Shown here one piece after another: positions 1 through 9,156 of a DNA stretch of 64,000 bases (position 1 is the stretch's first letter; the number at the start of each line of letters is the position of its first letter). The notes below the pieces were generated by a model. It did not search any database, was not told the origin of the DNA, and saw only the letters and a list, made by a program, of their open reading frames with translations. Location: contig NZ_FNEX01000002.1 of NCBI RefSeq assembly GCF_900100435.1, positions 434,001-498,000 on the forward strand, given 5' to 3'. Source of the DNA: Pedobacter sp. ok626 (GTDB lineage: Bacteria > Bacteroidota > Bacteroidia > Sphingobacteriales > Sphingobacteriaceae). A program made the position numbers and the translations under genes.

Positions 1-65
1 CGTAAAACAAGCCTAAGAAAAAAACAAAAATAACGCATCCAGTCGTAAACAGAAAGGAGACAAAG

Positions 66-941
66 ATGGAAGCAAATACAAAACAGGTGTCGGCTGTATT
101 AAGTCCGCCGGCACCACATATGGTTGGTGATGGGTTTAGGGTACATAACTTTTTTCCTAGCGGATACAGAATTAAAATGAGCCCATTTTTTCTGCTTGAC
201 TACAATGCTAAAATAGGATTTTCGGCTAGAAATGAGCCTAGAGGGGTTGGCGTGCATCCACACAGAGGTTTCGAAACTGTAACCATTGCCTATCACGGTG
301 CAGTAGCGCATCACGATAGTGCTGGAAATAGTGGCGTAATTTACCCTGGTGATGTACAATGGATGACTGCGGCAAGAGGAATATTGCATAAAGAGTTCCA
401 CGAAGCGGAATACAGTAAAAAAGGTGGTGATTTTCAAATGGTACAACTATGGGTTAATTTACCTGCAAAGGATAAAATGAGTCCACCGAAATACCAAGGT
501 GTTAAACATGACAATATTGCCAAACACGTCTTATCGCAGAATGGGGATGCAATTGAGGTCATTGCTGGAGCATATCAAGATACCAAAGGCTCTGTCAGCA
601 CTTTCACACCGATCAACGTATACAACGCACGACTGAATAAAGGTGGAAAAGCAGCATTCAGCTTCCCGGCAACGTACAATACTGGCTTTGTAATTATTGA
701 GGGTCGAATACAAATAAATGATTCAGAAGTAGCCGAAACAGACCAATTTGTTCATTTCAAAAATGAGGGCACTGAAATTAAAATTGAAGCTTTAGAAGAT
801 GCTGTGGTTTTAATCCTTAGTGGTGAACCAATCAATGAACCTGTTGCACAATACGGTCCTTTTCTGATGAATACCGCTGAAGAAATACAACAAGCGATCA
901 GTGATTACAATCAAGGTAAGTTTGGGTATCTCGAAGAATAA
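66..941 (+). CDS. Pirin family protein (cupin fold)
   Basis: A 291-residue protein of the pirin family, bicupin-fold, iron-binding, cytoplasmic proteins; some members are quercetin dioxygenases and others act as redox-linked regulators. The N-terminal cupin carries the signature HPHRGFET at residues 64-71. By alignment to human pirin I infer metal ligands H64, H66, H108 and E110, all present. The C-terminal cupin spans roughly residues 170-285. The length matches the family. The start codon is preceded by an AGGAG-like stretch a few bases upstream. It stands alone and is convergent with ispF, with a shared bidirectional terminator between them. Family assignment is secure; the substrate, if any, cannot be read from the sequence. 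Confidence 0.93.
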   Translation: MEANTKQVSAVLSPPAPHMVGDGFRVHNFFPSGYRIKMSPFFLLDYNAKIGFSARNEPRGVGVHPHRGFETVTIAYHGAVAHHDSAGNSGVIYPGDVQWMTAARGILHKEFHEAEYSKKGGDFQMVQLWVNLPAKDKMSPPKYQGVKHDNIAKHVLSQNGDAIEVIAGAYQDTKGSVSTFTPINVYNARLNKGGKAAFSFPATYNTGFVIIEGRIQINDSEVAETDQFVHFKNEGTEIKIEALEDAVVLILSGEPINEPVAQYGPFLMNTAEEIQQAISDYNQGKFGYLEE

Positions 942-1050
942 AGAAACAACCGTTCTCTTAAACGGCTGCATTACTTTGCTGAAGAAGCGAAGAAGGCTGA
1001 GGCCGTTTCTGAGAAGGTAATTTCTTAGGTTAAGCACACCCAGCAGTGGC

Positions 1051-1100
1051 ATAAAAAAGACAAGGCCCAGAAATCGATTTCTGAGCCTTGTCTTTTTTAT
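1051..1100. terminator. Bidirectional intrinsic terminator between pirin gene and ispF
   Basis: A perfect 16-bp inverted repeat has its 5' arm at 1051-1066 and its 3' arm at 1085-1100. It is flanked by an A-run and a T-run, so it reads as a terminator on both strands. The interior (68-83 relative to 1000) is itself palindromic and extends the stem after one C/A mismatch. It lies between two convergent genes. Confidence 0.9.
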
Positions 1101-1107
1101 TAGGGAA

Positions 1108-1587
1108 TCAACTTCTCTGAATTAAGCACACTGCGTAAGCAACAACGCCTTCTTCACGACCAACAAAGCCCATTTGCTCATTGGTAGTTGCTTTGATAGA
1201 AATATCTTCGATAGAGATGCCTGCTGCTTCAGCAATATGCTGTTGCATAGCAGGAATATGTGGATTGATTTTAGGGGCCTCAATGCACAACATCGCATCA
1301 ATATTACCTATTTCGTAACCTTTATCAGTTAACAGTTTAACGGTTTCTTTCAATAAGATTAAGCTGCTAATGCCTTTCCAGCGAGGATCAGTATTTTTAA
1401 AATGATAGCCAATATCTCTTAAATTAGCTGCTCCAAGTAATGCGTCGCATATTGCATGTAGTAATACATCGGCATCCGAATGCCCAAAAGCCCCACTATG
1501 ATGTTCCAGATTAACCCCACCAACTATAAATGGATGATTTTCTTTTAACTGGTGCACATCAAATCCAAAACCTACTTTAATTTTCAT
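1108..1587 (-). CDS. ispF: 2-C-methyl-D-erythritol 2,4-cyclodiphosphate synthase
   Basis: IspF converts CDP-methylerythritol 2-phosphate to methylerythritol cyclodiphosphate, releasing CMP, in the MEP isoprenoid pathway. The 159-residue length is the family norm. The metal ligands are visible as D10 and H12 in GFDVHQL and H44 in the GHSDADVLLHA block (35-45). The C-terminal segment with KATTNEQMGFVGREEG (positions about 132-147) is the conserved substrate/trimer region. No ispD or other MEP gene is adjacent in this window; the gene sits singly between the terminator at 1051-1100 and porV. Cytosolic enzyme; confidence high. Confidence 0.97.
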   Translation of the reverse strand: MKIKVGFGFDVHQLKENHPFIVGGVNLEHHSGAFGHSDADVLLHAICDALLGAANLRDIGYHFKNTDPRWKGISSLILLKETVKLLTDKGYEIGNIDAMLCIEAPKINPHIPAMQQHIAEAAGISIEDISIKATTNEQMGFVGREEGVVAYAVCLIQRS

Positions 1588-1649
1588 TCTTTACGTATTT
1601 TCAATTTTATACTCTAACTATTATGCACACCGCCGAATTAGCGCTATCG

Positions 1650-2837
1650 CTAAGGCTGGTTCCCGGCAGCTCCAAAATTAAAGAGCATGGTAAACCTTAA
1701 GGTGTTGGCCAAAGGACTTTTCTGCACATTTGCGACCAGGTAGGCGATATCAATATTAAATACATTGTATTTTAAGCCCGCTCCAAGGGTAAAACAACGT
1801 CTGTTCCCTTTGGTCGGACTTTCGTAAAAGTAGCCCGTCCTCAGCGCAAATTGCTGATTGTACCAATACTCCATACCAGCAGCGATGTTTATTTCTCTTA
1901 TCTCTTCCTTAAATCCACCAGGGGCATCACTAAAAGATCCAAAAATACCCGCCGGAACCGAACGATCGGGATCTTCTCCGGCGATAATTTTCCCATTTAC
2001 ATCGTAGATGGGCTGGGTAGGCACCAATAATTTATTAAAATCCAGCGCAAAAGTAAACTGGTTGTAATCATCTATAAGAAAAGTTGAAGCCCCACCAATT
2101 TTGAGGTTCGTGGGTAGAAAGTAACTAGTCCCCCTATCCGAGTAACTGAGCTTTGTACCGATATTCGAAATGTTAAGTCCAGCAGAAACAATTGCATCAG
2201 TACCTAAAAATATTGTAGGCTTTTTAAAATAAGCAGAAACATCAACAGCTACCGCATTACCAGGACTAACCTGCTGTCCCGATGAAAATTGTCCAGAAGT
2301 AAGATTCGAATAAATATATCTTAAGGAAGTTGCTAAAGAAAAAGAGGCATCCAGCTGTCGGGCATAGGTAATATCAGCAGCTAGCTCACTCGGCGTGTAA
2401 ATACCTAAATCCTGCTGATTTACATCGGTTAACTGGATTTCTCCGAGATTAAAATAACGCAAAGAACCACCTATCGTTGTTTTCTCATTAGGCTTATAAT
2501 AGCCACTGAGATAGGTCAGACTTACATCAGGGACCAGGCTTTTTAGCCAGGGACTGTATGAAACTGCAAAACCATATTTTTTATCTAAAAAGGCTAGTTT
2601 AGAAGGATTGATAGCCATTGAATTCCCATCTGGCTGCACCGCTACCCCCACATCCCCCATACTTCCTGAACGGGCATCCGGGGTGATCAATAAAAAAGGT
2701 ACACCCGTGATGATGTTGTTGGTCTCGCTCCCGTTAGTTAAAGTACCAGATTGCAGCTCCTGGGCAGACAGGTCCGTACAAACCGCCAGCAAAGAAGATA
2801 CACATAAAGCAGTTTTAACGAAGCACCCTAATTTCAT
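1650..2837 (-). CDS. porV: PorV-type outer membrane protein of the Type IX secretion system
   Basis: A 395-residue outer membrane beta-barrel protein of the PorV/LptO family. PorV shuttles Type IX cargo from the translocon to the PorU attachment complex. After an N-terminal signal peptide ending near AQ, the mature part begins with the family pattern of an ITGVPFLLITPDARSGSMG-like block and ends with alternating beta strands and SPLANTLRFTMLFNFG. I place the start at 2837 (MKLGCF...) because it gives a standard signal peptide; an in-frame ATG at 2858 adds seven residues. It is divergent from the gldJ-like gene, an association also known in Flavobacteriia, where porU lies alongside. PorU is not in this window. 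Confidence 0.88.
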   Translation of the reverse strand: MKLGCFVKTALCVSSLLAVCTDLSAQELQSGTLTNGSETNNIITGVPFLLITPDARSGSMGDVGVAVQPDGNSMAINPSKLAFLDKKYGFAVSYSPWLKSLVPDVSLTYLSGYYKPNEKTTIGGSLRYFNLGEIQLTDVNQQDLGIYTPSELAADITYARQLDASFSLATSLRYIYSNLTSGQFSSGQQVSPGNAVAVDVSAYFKKPTIFLGTDAIVSAGLNISNIGTKLSYSDRGTSYFLPTNLKIGGASTFLIDDYNQFTFALDFNKLLVPTQPIYDVNGKIIAGEDPDRSVPAGIFGSFSDAPGGFKEEIREINIAAGMEYWYNQQFALRTGYFYESPTKGNRRCFTLGAGLKYNVFNIDIAYLVANVQKSPLANTLRFTMLFNFGAAGNQP

Positions 2838-3062
2838 CAGCCCTAAATAATTTAACAATTATTGAACGCAAGTTAACATAGTGCAGACTAATTTCAAAGT
2901 ATTGGCCATTATCGCATGATTTTAAATTAATCTGCTTATTTCAAATTATTAATTATGTTCTTGCAGCGTAATCCTTTTTTTGTGTAATTTTAACTCTTAG
3001 TAATGTTAAAGGTGATTTAACCTCATGCAACAACGCTTATAGATAGATTTATACTACATTAA

Positions 3063-4637
3063 ATGAAAAAAACATCCTTATTTTCACTTATTTCCGTAAT
3101 TGCTATTGCTTCTCTTGTTTCCTGTAAATCTAAATCAGGTTCTTCAGATAAGACAGGGATGGCCTACAACAAACAGGAATATGGTGGTTTTGCGGTAAAT
3201 AATAGGTACAAACGTGGTCCAGGCCCCGGTTTGGTGGAGATTGAGGGTGGAGCATTTGTGGTTGGCGGTAGCGCAATTAATGTACCTGGACAGGAATTGG
3301 GCAATTATAACCATAAAAAGGAAACTACAGTTAACTCCTTTTACATGGACGAAACGGAAGTTTCTAATACCAACTGGTTAGAATATCTGAACTGGATACG
3401 TACAAACTTCCCAAAAGATTACGAATATTACTACACCGAGTTACCTGATACATTGGTATGGCGTAGACCACTTTCTTATAATGAGCCATACGTGGACAAT
3501 TATTTAAGACATCCTGCCTACCAGGATTATCCAGTAGTAGGTGTTAGCTGGGACCAAGCAACACGCTATTGCGAATGGAGAACAGATAGGGTTAACGAAT
3601 TGTTACTTCGTGAGCGTGGTTATATGACCAGCTTTAAGGATTTGAATGGTGGTACTGCAAAAAATAACGCTACAGCGAGTCCCAAATCTACCGGTCCTTT
3701 TAGTACTGGAACTTATTTAAACGATCAGATCGATGATAAGGGTAAAAGGGCAATGAAAGATTTAAACCCTTCCAATGCAGGAACAGCTACCGGTAAAAAC
3801 ATGGCAACCCGAAATGTAAGGCTTGAAGATGGTATCCTGAAACAACCTTATCGTTTACCTACAGAAACGGAATGGGAATATGCTGCGTTGGGACTTATTG
3901 GCAATACGCAATACGAAAATATTAGCGACAATAAAATCTATCCATGGAGTGGCTTAGGCTTAAGCTCAGCCAAGAAAAGCACCCGGGGATTAATACTTGC
4001 CAACTTTAAAAGAACCAAAGGTGATTACATGGGTGTTGGTGGTTCATTGAATGATAAGGGAGCAATTACTGTTGCAGTAAGATCTTATACACCAAACGAC
4101 TTTGGCCTTTACAACATGGCAGGAAACGTAAATGAATGGACAGGAGATACCTATCGTGTAAGTACTTTCGAAGCGGCAGAGGCTTTCAACCCATTCAGGG
4201 GTAACCTTTATCAGGATAAAAAGATCATTGATGCAGTTACCGGCAAAATCGCTGTTGACAAATACAACAGGCCTGTTATGATAAACGCTCAAAATGAGAG
4301 AAAACAAACCTGGGCAGAAAAACAGGCAGCGGCCGCAAAGCCAGCTGATTCAGTAAAGAAATTCAATGCCGATCAACGTGGTTACAGAGATCCAGAAAGC
4401 GAATTGTATGGCGAAACGACTTTGGTAAATAACCAGTCAAAGGTGTACAAAGGTGGTTCATGGAATGATCAGGCATTATGGCTTAATCCTGCAAGCAGAA
4501 GATTTTTGCAACAGGACGAATCATCTGCTGATATTGGTTTCCGTTGTGCAATGACTATGTTGGGAGCGCCAGAAATCAATCCGGCAGGAAAGGCTCACTT
4601 TAAAACCAAACCAGCAAGAGGATTTAAAGGAAGATAA
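3063..4637 (+). CDS. Gliding motility/Type IX secretion lipoprotein, GldJ-like (formylglycine-generating-enzyme fold)
   Basis: A 524-residue lipoprotein with lipobox SLVSC (Cys21) followed by an FGE-sulfatase (SUMF1-type) fold. Conserved pieces are VEIEGGAFVVGGS (about 58-70), the MDETEVSN block, PVVGVSWDQATRYCEWR, LPTETEWEYAA, GNVNEWTGD and the C-terminal KGGSWND...IGFRCAM. GldJ and GldK share this fold and are structural T9SS/gliding components, not enzymes; a long lysine/alanine-rich insertion (about 410-440) interrupts the domain. Adjacency to porV favours GldJ over GldK, because gldK normally leads gldKLMN and no gldL follows here. It is monocistronic, bounded by the terminator at 4647-4700. 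Family high, GldJ assignment moderate. Confidence 0.82.
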   Translation: MKKTSLFSLISVIAIASLVSCKSKSGSSDKTGMAYNKQEYGGFAVNNRYKRGPGPGLVEIEGGAFVVGGSAINVPGQELGNYNHKKETTVNSFYMDETEVSNTNWLEYLNWIRTNFPKDYEYYYTELPDTLVWRRPLSYNEPYVDNYLRHPAYQDYPVVGVSWDQATRYCEWRTDRVNELLLRERGYMTSFKDLNGGTAKNNATASPKSTGPFSTGTYLNDQIDDKGKRAMKDLNPSNAGTATGKNMATRNVRLEDGILKQPYRLPTETEWEYAALGLIGNTQYENISDNKIYPWSGLGLSSAKKSTRGLILANFKRTKGDYMGVGGSLNDKGAITVAVRSYTPNDFGLYNMAGNVNEWTGDTYRVSTFEAAEAFNPFRGNLYQDKKIIDAVTGKIAVDKYNRPVMINAQNERKQTWAEKQAAAAKPADSVKKFNADQRGYRDPESELYGETTLVNNQSKVYKGGSWNDQALWLNPASRRFLQQDESSADIGFRCAMTMLGAPEINPAGKAHFKTKPARGFKGR

Positions 4638-4646
4638 TCCAGTCGG

Positions 4647-4700
4647 TTTATACATAAAAAAGCTGCGTTTCATTTGAAGCGCAGCTTTTTTATGTATAAA
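4647..4700. terminator. Bidirectional terminator, 21-bp perfect stem
   Basis: The 5' arm at 4647-4667 and the 3' arm at 4680-4700 are perfectly complementary over 21 bp around a 12-nt loop. The GC core is AGCTGCG/CGCAGCT, with A/T tracts on both sides. It serves both the gldJ-like gene (plus) and the biotin-carrier operon (minus). Confidence 0.92.
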
Positions 4701-4709
4701 TCTTTTTAT

Positions 4710-5207
4710 TTAGGAGAACTTTATCAGTATTTCGTTTTTCTCTACTTTAATGCCCATGCTAACCAGCACCTTCTTAACTATACCGCTGCTTGGCGATTTA
4801 AGGATATTCTCCATCTTCATCGCTTCCAATACCAATAGGTTATCCCCTTTACTCACTTCCTGCCCTTCTTCAACCATAATGTTTAATACCAACCCTGGCA
4901 TTGGAGCTTTCACCTCCAGCATTTTATTAGCCTTTGTATTGTCAAGACCTAGTTGTTTCAGCAACAAGTCGTATTGGTCTTCAATAGCCACTTCATAAAG
5001 CGTTCCATTCACTTTAACTACACTCCGCTTTTCTGACTGATCCTCAGAAACCAATTCTATATTGTATGATTTGTTATTGTATATAACATGCGTATGCCCA
5101 TCTGCAAGCGTTGTCGAATCAATCTGCAACTCCACACCATCTACTTTCAATAGCTTTTGCTCAAGTTCTACATCAAAATTATATCGGTCGTTTACTTTTA
5201 CATTCAT
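4710..5207 (-). CDS. Biotin/lipoyl attachment domain protein (biotin carboxyl carrier of an acyl-CoA carboxylase)
   Basis: A 165-residue protein ending in a biotinyl domain (about 95-165) with the canonical EAMKMENIL motif; Lys131 would be the biotinylated residue. The stretch [19 protein letters not shown] is the typical first half of the domain. The N-terminal about 90 residues are the beta-rich region seen in carrier subunits of propionyl-CoA or acetyl-CoA carboxylases of Bacteroidota. It is the last gene of a packed run and starts 2 nt after the DUF4159 gene. No biotin carboxylase or carboxyltransferase subunit lies in the window, so its partners must be encoded elsewhere. AccB of fatty acid synthesis is an alternative, but the N-terminus lacks the usual Ala/Pro-rich linker. 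Confidence 0.85.
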   Translation of the reverse strand: MNVKVNDRYNFDVELEQKLLKVDGVELQIDSTTLADGHTHVIYNNKSYNIELVSEDQSEKRSVVKVNGTLYEVAIEDQYDLLLKQLGLDNTKANKMLEVKAPMPGLVLNIMVEEGQEVSKGDNLLVLEAMKMENILKSPSSGIVKKVLVSMGIKVEKNEILIKFS

Positions 5208-5209
5208 AG

Positions 5210-5866
5210 TTATTGTGTTAATGCATATTGAATTAAATTTGCGCCCATTTTAAGTGCGCTTGTGCGCTTTTCCTGACTATCCTCAGGATAAGTACCAAAG
5301 TCTTCCCAACCATTGCCCAGATCGCATTCAAATGTGTAATAACAAACAACCCTGCCCTGCCATGTCAAAGCATAACCTTTAGCTGGCTTACCATCATGTT
5401 CGTGTATTTTAGGAAGTCCATTCGGGAACTTAAACTTTTGATTGTATAGGCTGTGGTTGGCTGGCAATTCTACAAATGACAATTCCGGAAAAACCTTTTT
5501 CATCTCTGTACGGATAAACTTATCCAGACCATAATTGTCATCAATGTGAAGGAAACCACCACCTATTAAATACTTACGGAGATTAGCTGCTTCAGCATCA
5601 CTAAAAACAACATTACCATGTCCGGTAAGATAAACAAAGGGATAATTAAAAATATCAGCACTGCCAACTTCCACAATAGCTTCTTGTGGGGCAAAATTGG
5701 TTTTAAGGTTTTGATTACAAAATTCAATCAGATTTGGCAATGCAGTACGATTGGCATACCAGTCGCCTCCACCATTGTACTTCAGCTTAGCCATTTTGTA
5801 AGTGGGCACCGAAAAGCTACTCAGCAATGCAACAGCCGTTAAAAGAAATAAAAACCGTCCCCTCAT
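5210..5866 (-). CDS. DUF4159 domain protein, exported
   Basis: A 218-residue protein with an N-terminal signal or anchor segment ([18 protein letters not shown]) followed by a DUF4159 domain. Family hallmarks visible are [20 protein letters not shown], the [11 protein letters not shown] segment, [18 protein letters not shown] and [12 protein letters not shown]. The fold is related to class I glutamine-amidotransferase-like (ThuA) domains, but no catalytic Cys-His pair is evident and the function is unknown. It overlaps the stop of rsmE by 4 nt, indicating translational coupling, and is followed 2 nt later by the biotin carrier gene. Periplasmic location is inferred from the leader. Confidence 0.8.
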   Translation of the reverse strand: MRGRFLFLLTAVALLSSFSVPTYKMAKLKYNGGGDWYANRTALPNLIEFCNQNLKTNFAPQEAIVEVGSADIFNYPFVYLTGHGNVVFSDAEAANLRKYLIGGGFLHIDDNYGLDKFIRTEMKKVFPELSFVELPANHSLYNQKFKFPNGLPKIHEHDGKPAKGYALTWQGRVVCYYTFECDLGNGWEDFGTYPEDSQEKRTSALKMGANLIQYALTQ

Positions 5867-6567
5867 CTATTTAAATAATTCACTTCAAAACAAGCAGCCA
5901 GGGCCGCGGTTTCTGTTCTTAATCGTGTATTACCTAAAGTTAAGGGTTTATAGCCGCTTTGCAAAGCTAATTCAATTTCAGCACCCGTAAAGTCGCCTTC
6001 AGGACCAATAAGAATGGTGTAACGTTCTCTTGGCTTAGTCACCTCAGCAATAAACTGCCTTGGTTCATTATCCAAACAGTGGGCAATCATTTTAACACTA
6101 TCGTTAGTTTGCTTTAAAAAAGCCGATAAGCTAATTTGAGGATTTAATACCGGGTGATAAGCTTGCAGGGACTGCTTTACAGCAGATGTGATCACCTTAT
6201 ATAAGCGGTCCTCTTTAACAATTTTCCGCTCCGATCGATCACAAATGACCGGGGTAATTTCATCAATACCGATTTCTGTAGCCTTTTCCAGAAACCACTC
6301 TAATCGGTCAATATTTTTGGTAGGGGCTATTGCAATATGCAAGTGGTGATTGCGCTTATTGTATTCACGCTTTGTTTCCACCACCTTAAGGCTGACATGT
6401 TTTTTATGTTCGCCTGTAATTTCGGCTTTATAAAGTCCGCCAACACCATCAATTAAGTAAACCATTGCACCGATACCCAAGCGCAAAACTTTAGTACAAT
6501 GCTTGCTCTCTTCCTCATTTAAAACATACTCGTTGGAGCTGATATCCGGGGTATAAAAAACATGCAT
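5863..6567 (-). CDS. rsmE: 16S rRNA (uracil1498-N3)-methyltransferase RsmE
   Basis: RsmE is a SPOUT-class enzyme that methylates N3 of U1498 in 16S rRNA using SAM. The 234-residue length fits. An N-terminal PUA-like part (about 1-70, with ESKHCTKVLRLGIG) precedes the knotted SPOUT domain. The knot/SAM region is seen as ILIGPEGDFTGAEIELA and LGNTRLRTETAALAAC near the C-terminus. It lies between the CorC/CNNM-type gene, 10 nt upstream, and DUF4159, with which it overlaps by 4 nt. Confident family call. Confidence 0.95.
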   Translation of the reverse strand: MHVFYTPDISSNEYVLNEEESKHCTKVLRLGIGAMVYLIDGVGGLYKAEITGEHKKHVSLKVVETKREYNKRNHHLHIAIAPTKNIDRLEWFLEKATEIGIDEITPVICDRSERKIVKEDRLYKVITSAVKQSLQAYHPVLNPQISLSAFLKQTNDSVKMIAHCLDNEPRQFIAEVTKPRERYTILIGPEGDFTGAEIELALQSGYKPLTLGNTRLRTETAALAACFEVNYLNR

Positions 6568-6577
6568 TGTATTGATT

Positions 6578-7894
6578 TTAATGTAAGTCTATCGCATCGC
6601 TTTTATTGATCACCAACTCCAGCTTAATGGTCTCTATATTTTGTTCTGTTTTCTTTAAGATGGTAAACAAGTAACCGTAGCATTCCTCGCTATCTCCAAC
6701 CTCAGGTATTTTACCAAAAGCATGAGATACCAATCCACCTACTGTATCAAAATCCTCATCCTCTGGAAGGTCGTGAGGAAGGTGCTCATTTACATCATAA
6801 ACAGTAGCATAAGCATTAATGATAAATTCGGTATCAGATATCTTTTCTACTGTAGGCTTCTCCTCATCATACTCATCCTGTATTTCGCCAACAATTTCTT
6901 CTACAATATCTTCAAGGGTAACCATACCGGCAGTCCCACCAAACTCATCAATTACAATTGCAATTTGAATGCGTTTTTGCTGAAGTTCACTCAACAGATC
7001 ATTGATCTTTTTAGTCTCAGGCACAAAATAAGGCTTTCTAATGATGTCACTTAACGTCCAATCCTTATTTTGAGCCAATAACGGAAGGATATCCTTAGCA
7101 TGCACAATACCAATAATCTTATCAATAATATCATCGTATACAGGCAGGCGTGAATATCCTTCCGAAATAATTCTTTCAACGACTTCCATTTTAGGGGTAG
7201 AAAGTTCTACACCAGAAATCTTAGTACGGGGAACCATAATATTTTTTACCACGCGCTCATTAAAATCAAAAACGTTTTTAATCAGCTCATGCTCATTCGT
7301 GTCCAATGCGCCACTTTCTTTTCCCTGATCCAGTAAATAGTAAAGCTCTTCGGTACTGTGAACAGAATCATGTCCACCAATAGTAGAGATACCAAATACT
7401 TTCAAGACAATATTGGCAAAACCGTTTAACACCCATATAAAAGGTCTAAACATCCAATAAAATGCCTGAAGCGGTAGGGCAATAAACAAAGTAGTAGCCA
7501 CTGGTCTTTGGATAGCAATAGATTTTGGTGCCAATTCACCAAAAACAATGTGCATTACCGTAATGAACAGGAAGGCTAATCCGGTAGAAATAGAAGTTAT
7601 GTATACCTCAGAAAGTTGGAAGTTGATCAGCAAGTCATGCACAAGACTATGCATAACAGACTCGCCCACCCAACCTAAACCAAGAGAGGCCAGGGTAATT
7701 CCCAACTGCGTTGCGGCAAGATAACCATCTAAATGCTGGGTAATGTGCTTTGCTATGTTCGCAACACGGCTCCCGGATTTAGCTTTTATCTCAATCTGAG
7801 AAGCCCTAACCTTTACAATTGCAAACTCTGCCGCAACAAAAAAGCCATTTAGGGCAACCAGGAAAAAGGTAAAAAATATTTTAAATGCTTCCAT
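6578..7894 (-). CDS. CNNM/CorC-HlyC family membrane protein (DUF21, two CBS, CorC_HlyC domain)
   Basis: A 438-residue integral membrane protein with the order DUF21/CNNM transmembrane domain (about 1-190, starting in a hydrophobic FFLVALNGFFVAAEFAIVK segment), paired CBS domains (about 205-325, with IVPRTK-like and VVIDEFGGTAGMVTLEDIVEEIVGEI) and a C-terminal CorC_HlyC transporter-associated domain (about 345-430). Such proteins are linked to Mg2+ (or Co2+) export and homeostasis; annotation as hemolysin is historical. In some Bacteroidota the related GldE is gliding-associated, but this copy is not next to gldD. Its start abuts the ppa stop directly. Confidence 0.9.
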   Translation of the reverse strand: MEAFKIFFTFFLVALNGFFVAAEFAIVKVRASQIEIKAKSGSRVANIAKHITQHLDGYLAATQLGITLASLGLGWVGESVMHSLVHDLLINFQLSEVYITSISTGLAFLFITVMHIVFGELAPKSIAIQRPVATTLFIALPLQAFYWMFRPFIWVLNGFANIVLKVFGISTIGGHDSVHSTEELYYLLDQGKESGALDTNEHELIKNVFDFNERVVKNIMVPRTKISGVELSTPKMEVVERIISEGYSRLPVYDDIIDKIIGIVHAKDILPLLAQNKDWTLSDIIRKPYFVPETKKINDLLSELQQKRIQIAIVIDEFGGTAGMVTLEDIVEEIVGEIQDEYDEEKPTVEKISDTEFIINAYATVYDVNEHLPHDLPEDEDFDTVGGLVSHAFGKIPEVGDSEECYGYLFTILKKTEQNIETIKLELVINKSDAIDLH

Positions 7895-8446
7895 TTAAGA
7901 TTTATTTCTAAACTCTTTGTCGTAAAGCTCAAGGCTTTCTTGTATTACTTTGTGTGCATAACGTACACCCAGTAAATGTTCAATAGTTACTTTCTTTTCT
8001 TCCAAAGCTTTGTAATCCTGGAAAAACTTCACGATTTCTTTCATCGTATGCGGTGGCAGCTCAGCAAGGTCATTGATGTAGTTTACCGACATGTCGTTTT
8101 TAGCTACAGCAATAATCTTATCATCTTGTTCGCCATTATCCACCATGTGCATTACACCGATAACTTTCGCTTCGATAATCGTCATAGGATAAACATCCAC
8201 AGAGCATAATACCAAGATATCTAATGGGTCATTATCATCGCAATAAGTTTGCGGGATAAAGCCATAATTTGCAGGATACATTACCGAAGAAAAAAGAACA
8301 CGGTCTAATTTAATCAGATTTGAATCCTTGTCAATTTCGTATTTTGCCTTTGATCCTTTAGGGATTTCAATAATTGCATTTACTATCTCTGGCACATTGT
8401 GGCCTGGAGATACACTGTGCCACGGGTGATGGTCGTCTTTACTCAT
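7895..8446 (-). CDS. ppa: Inorganic pyrophosphatase (family I)
   Basis: A soluble family I pyrophosphatase hydrolysing PPi to two phosphates with Mg2+. The 183-residue length is typical. The metal-binding signature is seen as [12 protein letters not shown], with D71, D73 and D76 as inferred ligands. Other conserved pieces are [22 protein letters not shown] and [11 protein letters not shown]. It sits between dedA (2 nt gap) and the CNNM-type gene (0 nt gap), so it is almost certainly cotranscribed with them. Confidence 0.97.
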   Translation of the reverse strand: MSKDDHHPWHSVSPGHNVPEIVNAIIEIPKGSKAKYEIDKDSNLIKLDRVLFSSVMYPANYGFIPQTYCDDNDPLDILVLCSVDVYPMTIIEAKVIGVMHMVDNGEQDDKIIAVAKNDMSVNYINDLAELPPHTMKEIVKFFQDYKALEEKKVTIEHLLGVRYAHKVIQESLELYDKEFRNKS

Positions 8447-8448
8447 TT

Positions 8449-9111
8449 TTATTGTTCAGTATTTGATAATTCATCATTGTCATCCTTAGCCACTTTCTTT
8501 TTCACAAAGGTGTAAATCAGTGGTATTGTAGTAATGACAATAAAACCTATAATTATATATAATAAATAATCGTTAATCTCTTTTTCAAACCTTCTGCCTA
8601 GAAAATAACCAAGCAAAGTTAAGGAAGCTATCCATATTAATGCACCTGCAACGTTATACAAGGCAAATCTTTTAAAATCCAATTTTACCACACCAGCAAA
8701 AATCGGTGCAAAAGTTCGAACGATGGGTACAAATCTACCCATAATCAATGCAAAAGCCCCCTGCTTATTGTAATATTCCTCTGCAGCCTTTAAATAACGT
8801 CGTTTAAAGAAGAAAGACTCCTTCCTATGATACAATACTGGCCCCGTCTTTCGACCAAACCAATACCCTACGAAATTGCCTGAAACCGCAGAAACACACA
8901 GACCAAAAATCAGGACATAAATATTTACATCTAATTTACCAGTGGCTACAAACATACCCGCAAGAAACAAAAGATAGTCTCCAGGTAGAAAAAACCCAAA
9001 GAACAAGCCTGTCTCGGCAAATATCACGAACATTACAACGTAAAAACCACCTTCTCTAAGTAATTTTTCGGGATCAATGAAGTGCTGTAATGTGGTCCAG
9101 AAATCGTGCAT
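8449..9111 (-). CDS. DedA family membrane protein
   Basis: A 220-residue DedA/SNARE-associated (VTT-domain) membrane protein. DedA proteins are multi-pass inner-membrane proteins implicated in lipid-carrier or phospholipid flipping and envelope homeostasis. Visible family hallmarks are the [17 protein letters not shown] segment near residues 32-50, [12 protein letters not shown], and [16 protein letters not shown] (around 120-140), which contains the conserved arginine/proline region. A C-terminal TM segment and basic tail close the protein. It heads the tight run dedA-ppa-CNNM-rsmE-DUF4159-biotin carrier, 45 nt downstream of nuoN, so readthrough from the nuo operon is possible. Confidence 0.92.
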   Translation of the reverse strand: MHDFWTTLQHFIDPEKLLREGGFYVVMFVIFAETGLFFGFFLPGDYLLFLAGMFVATGKLDVNIYVLIFGLCVSAVSGNFVGYWFGRKTGPVLYHRKESFFFKRRYLKAAEEYYNKQGAFALIMGRFVPIVRTFAPIFAGVVKLDFKRFALYNVAGALIWIASLTLLGYFLGRRFEKEINDYLLYIIIGFIVITTIPLIYTFVKKKVAKDDNDELSNTEQ

Positions 9112-9156
9112 ATTTCAATTATTCGTAAAACTACAAATAATTATCAATAGAAAAGC

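Noticed and set aside
99..446. Reverse-strand open frame inside the pirin gene
   Set aside because: Fully inside a well-supported gene on the other strand, with no recognisable motif; treated as an antisense shadow.
1629..1655. Small inverted repeat TTAGCG/CGCTAA at the end of porV as a terminator
   Set aside because: Only 6 bp and no T-run on the porV strand.
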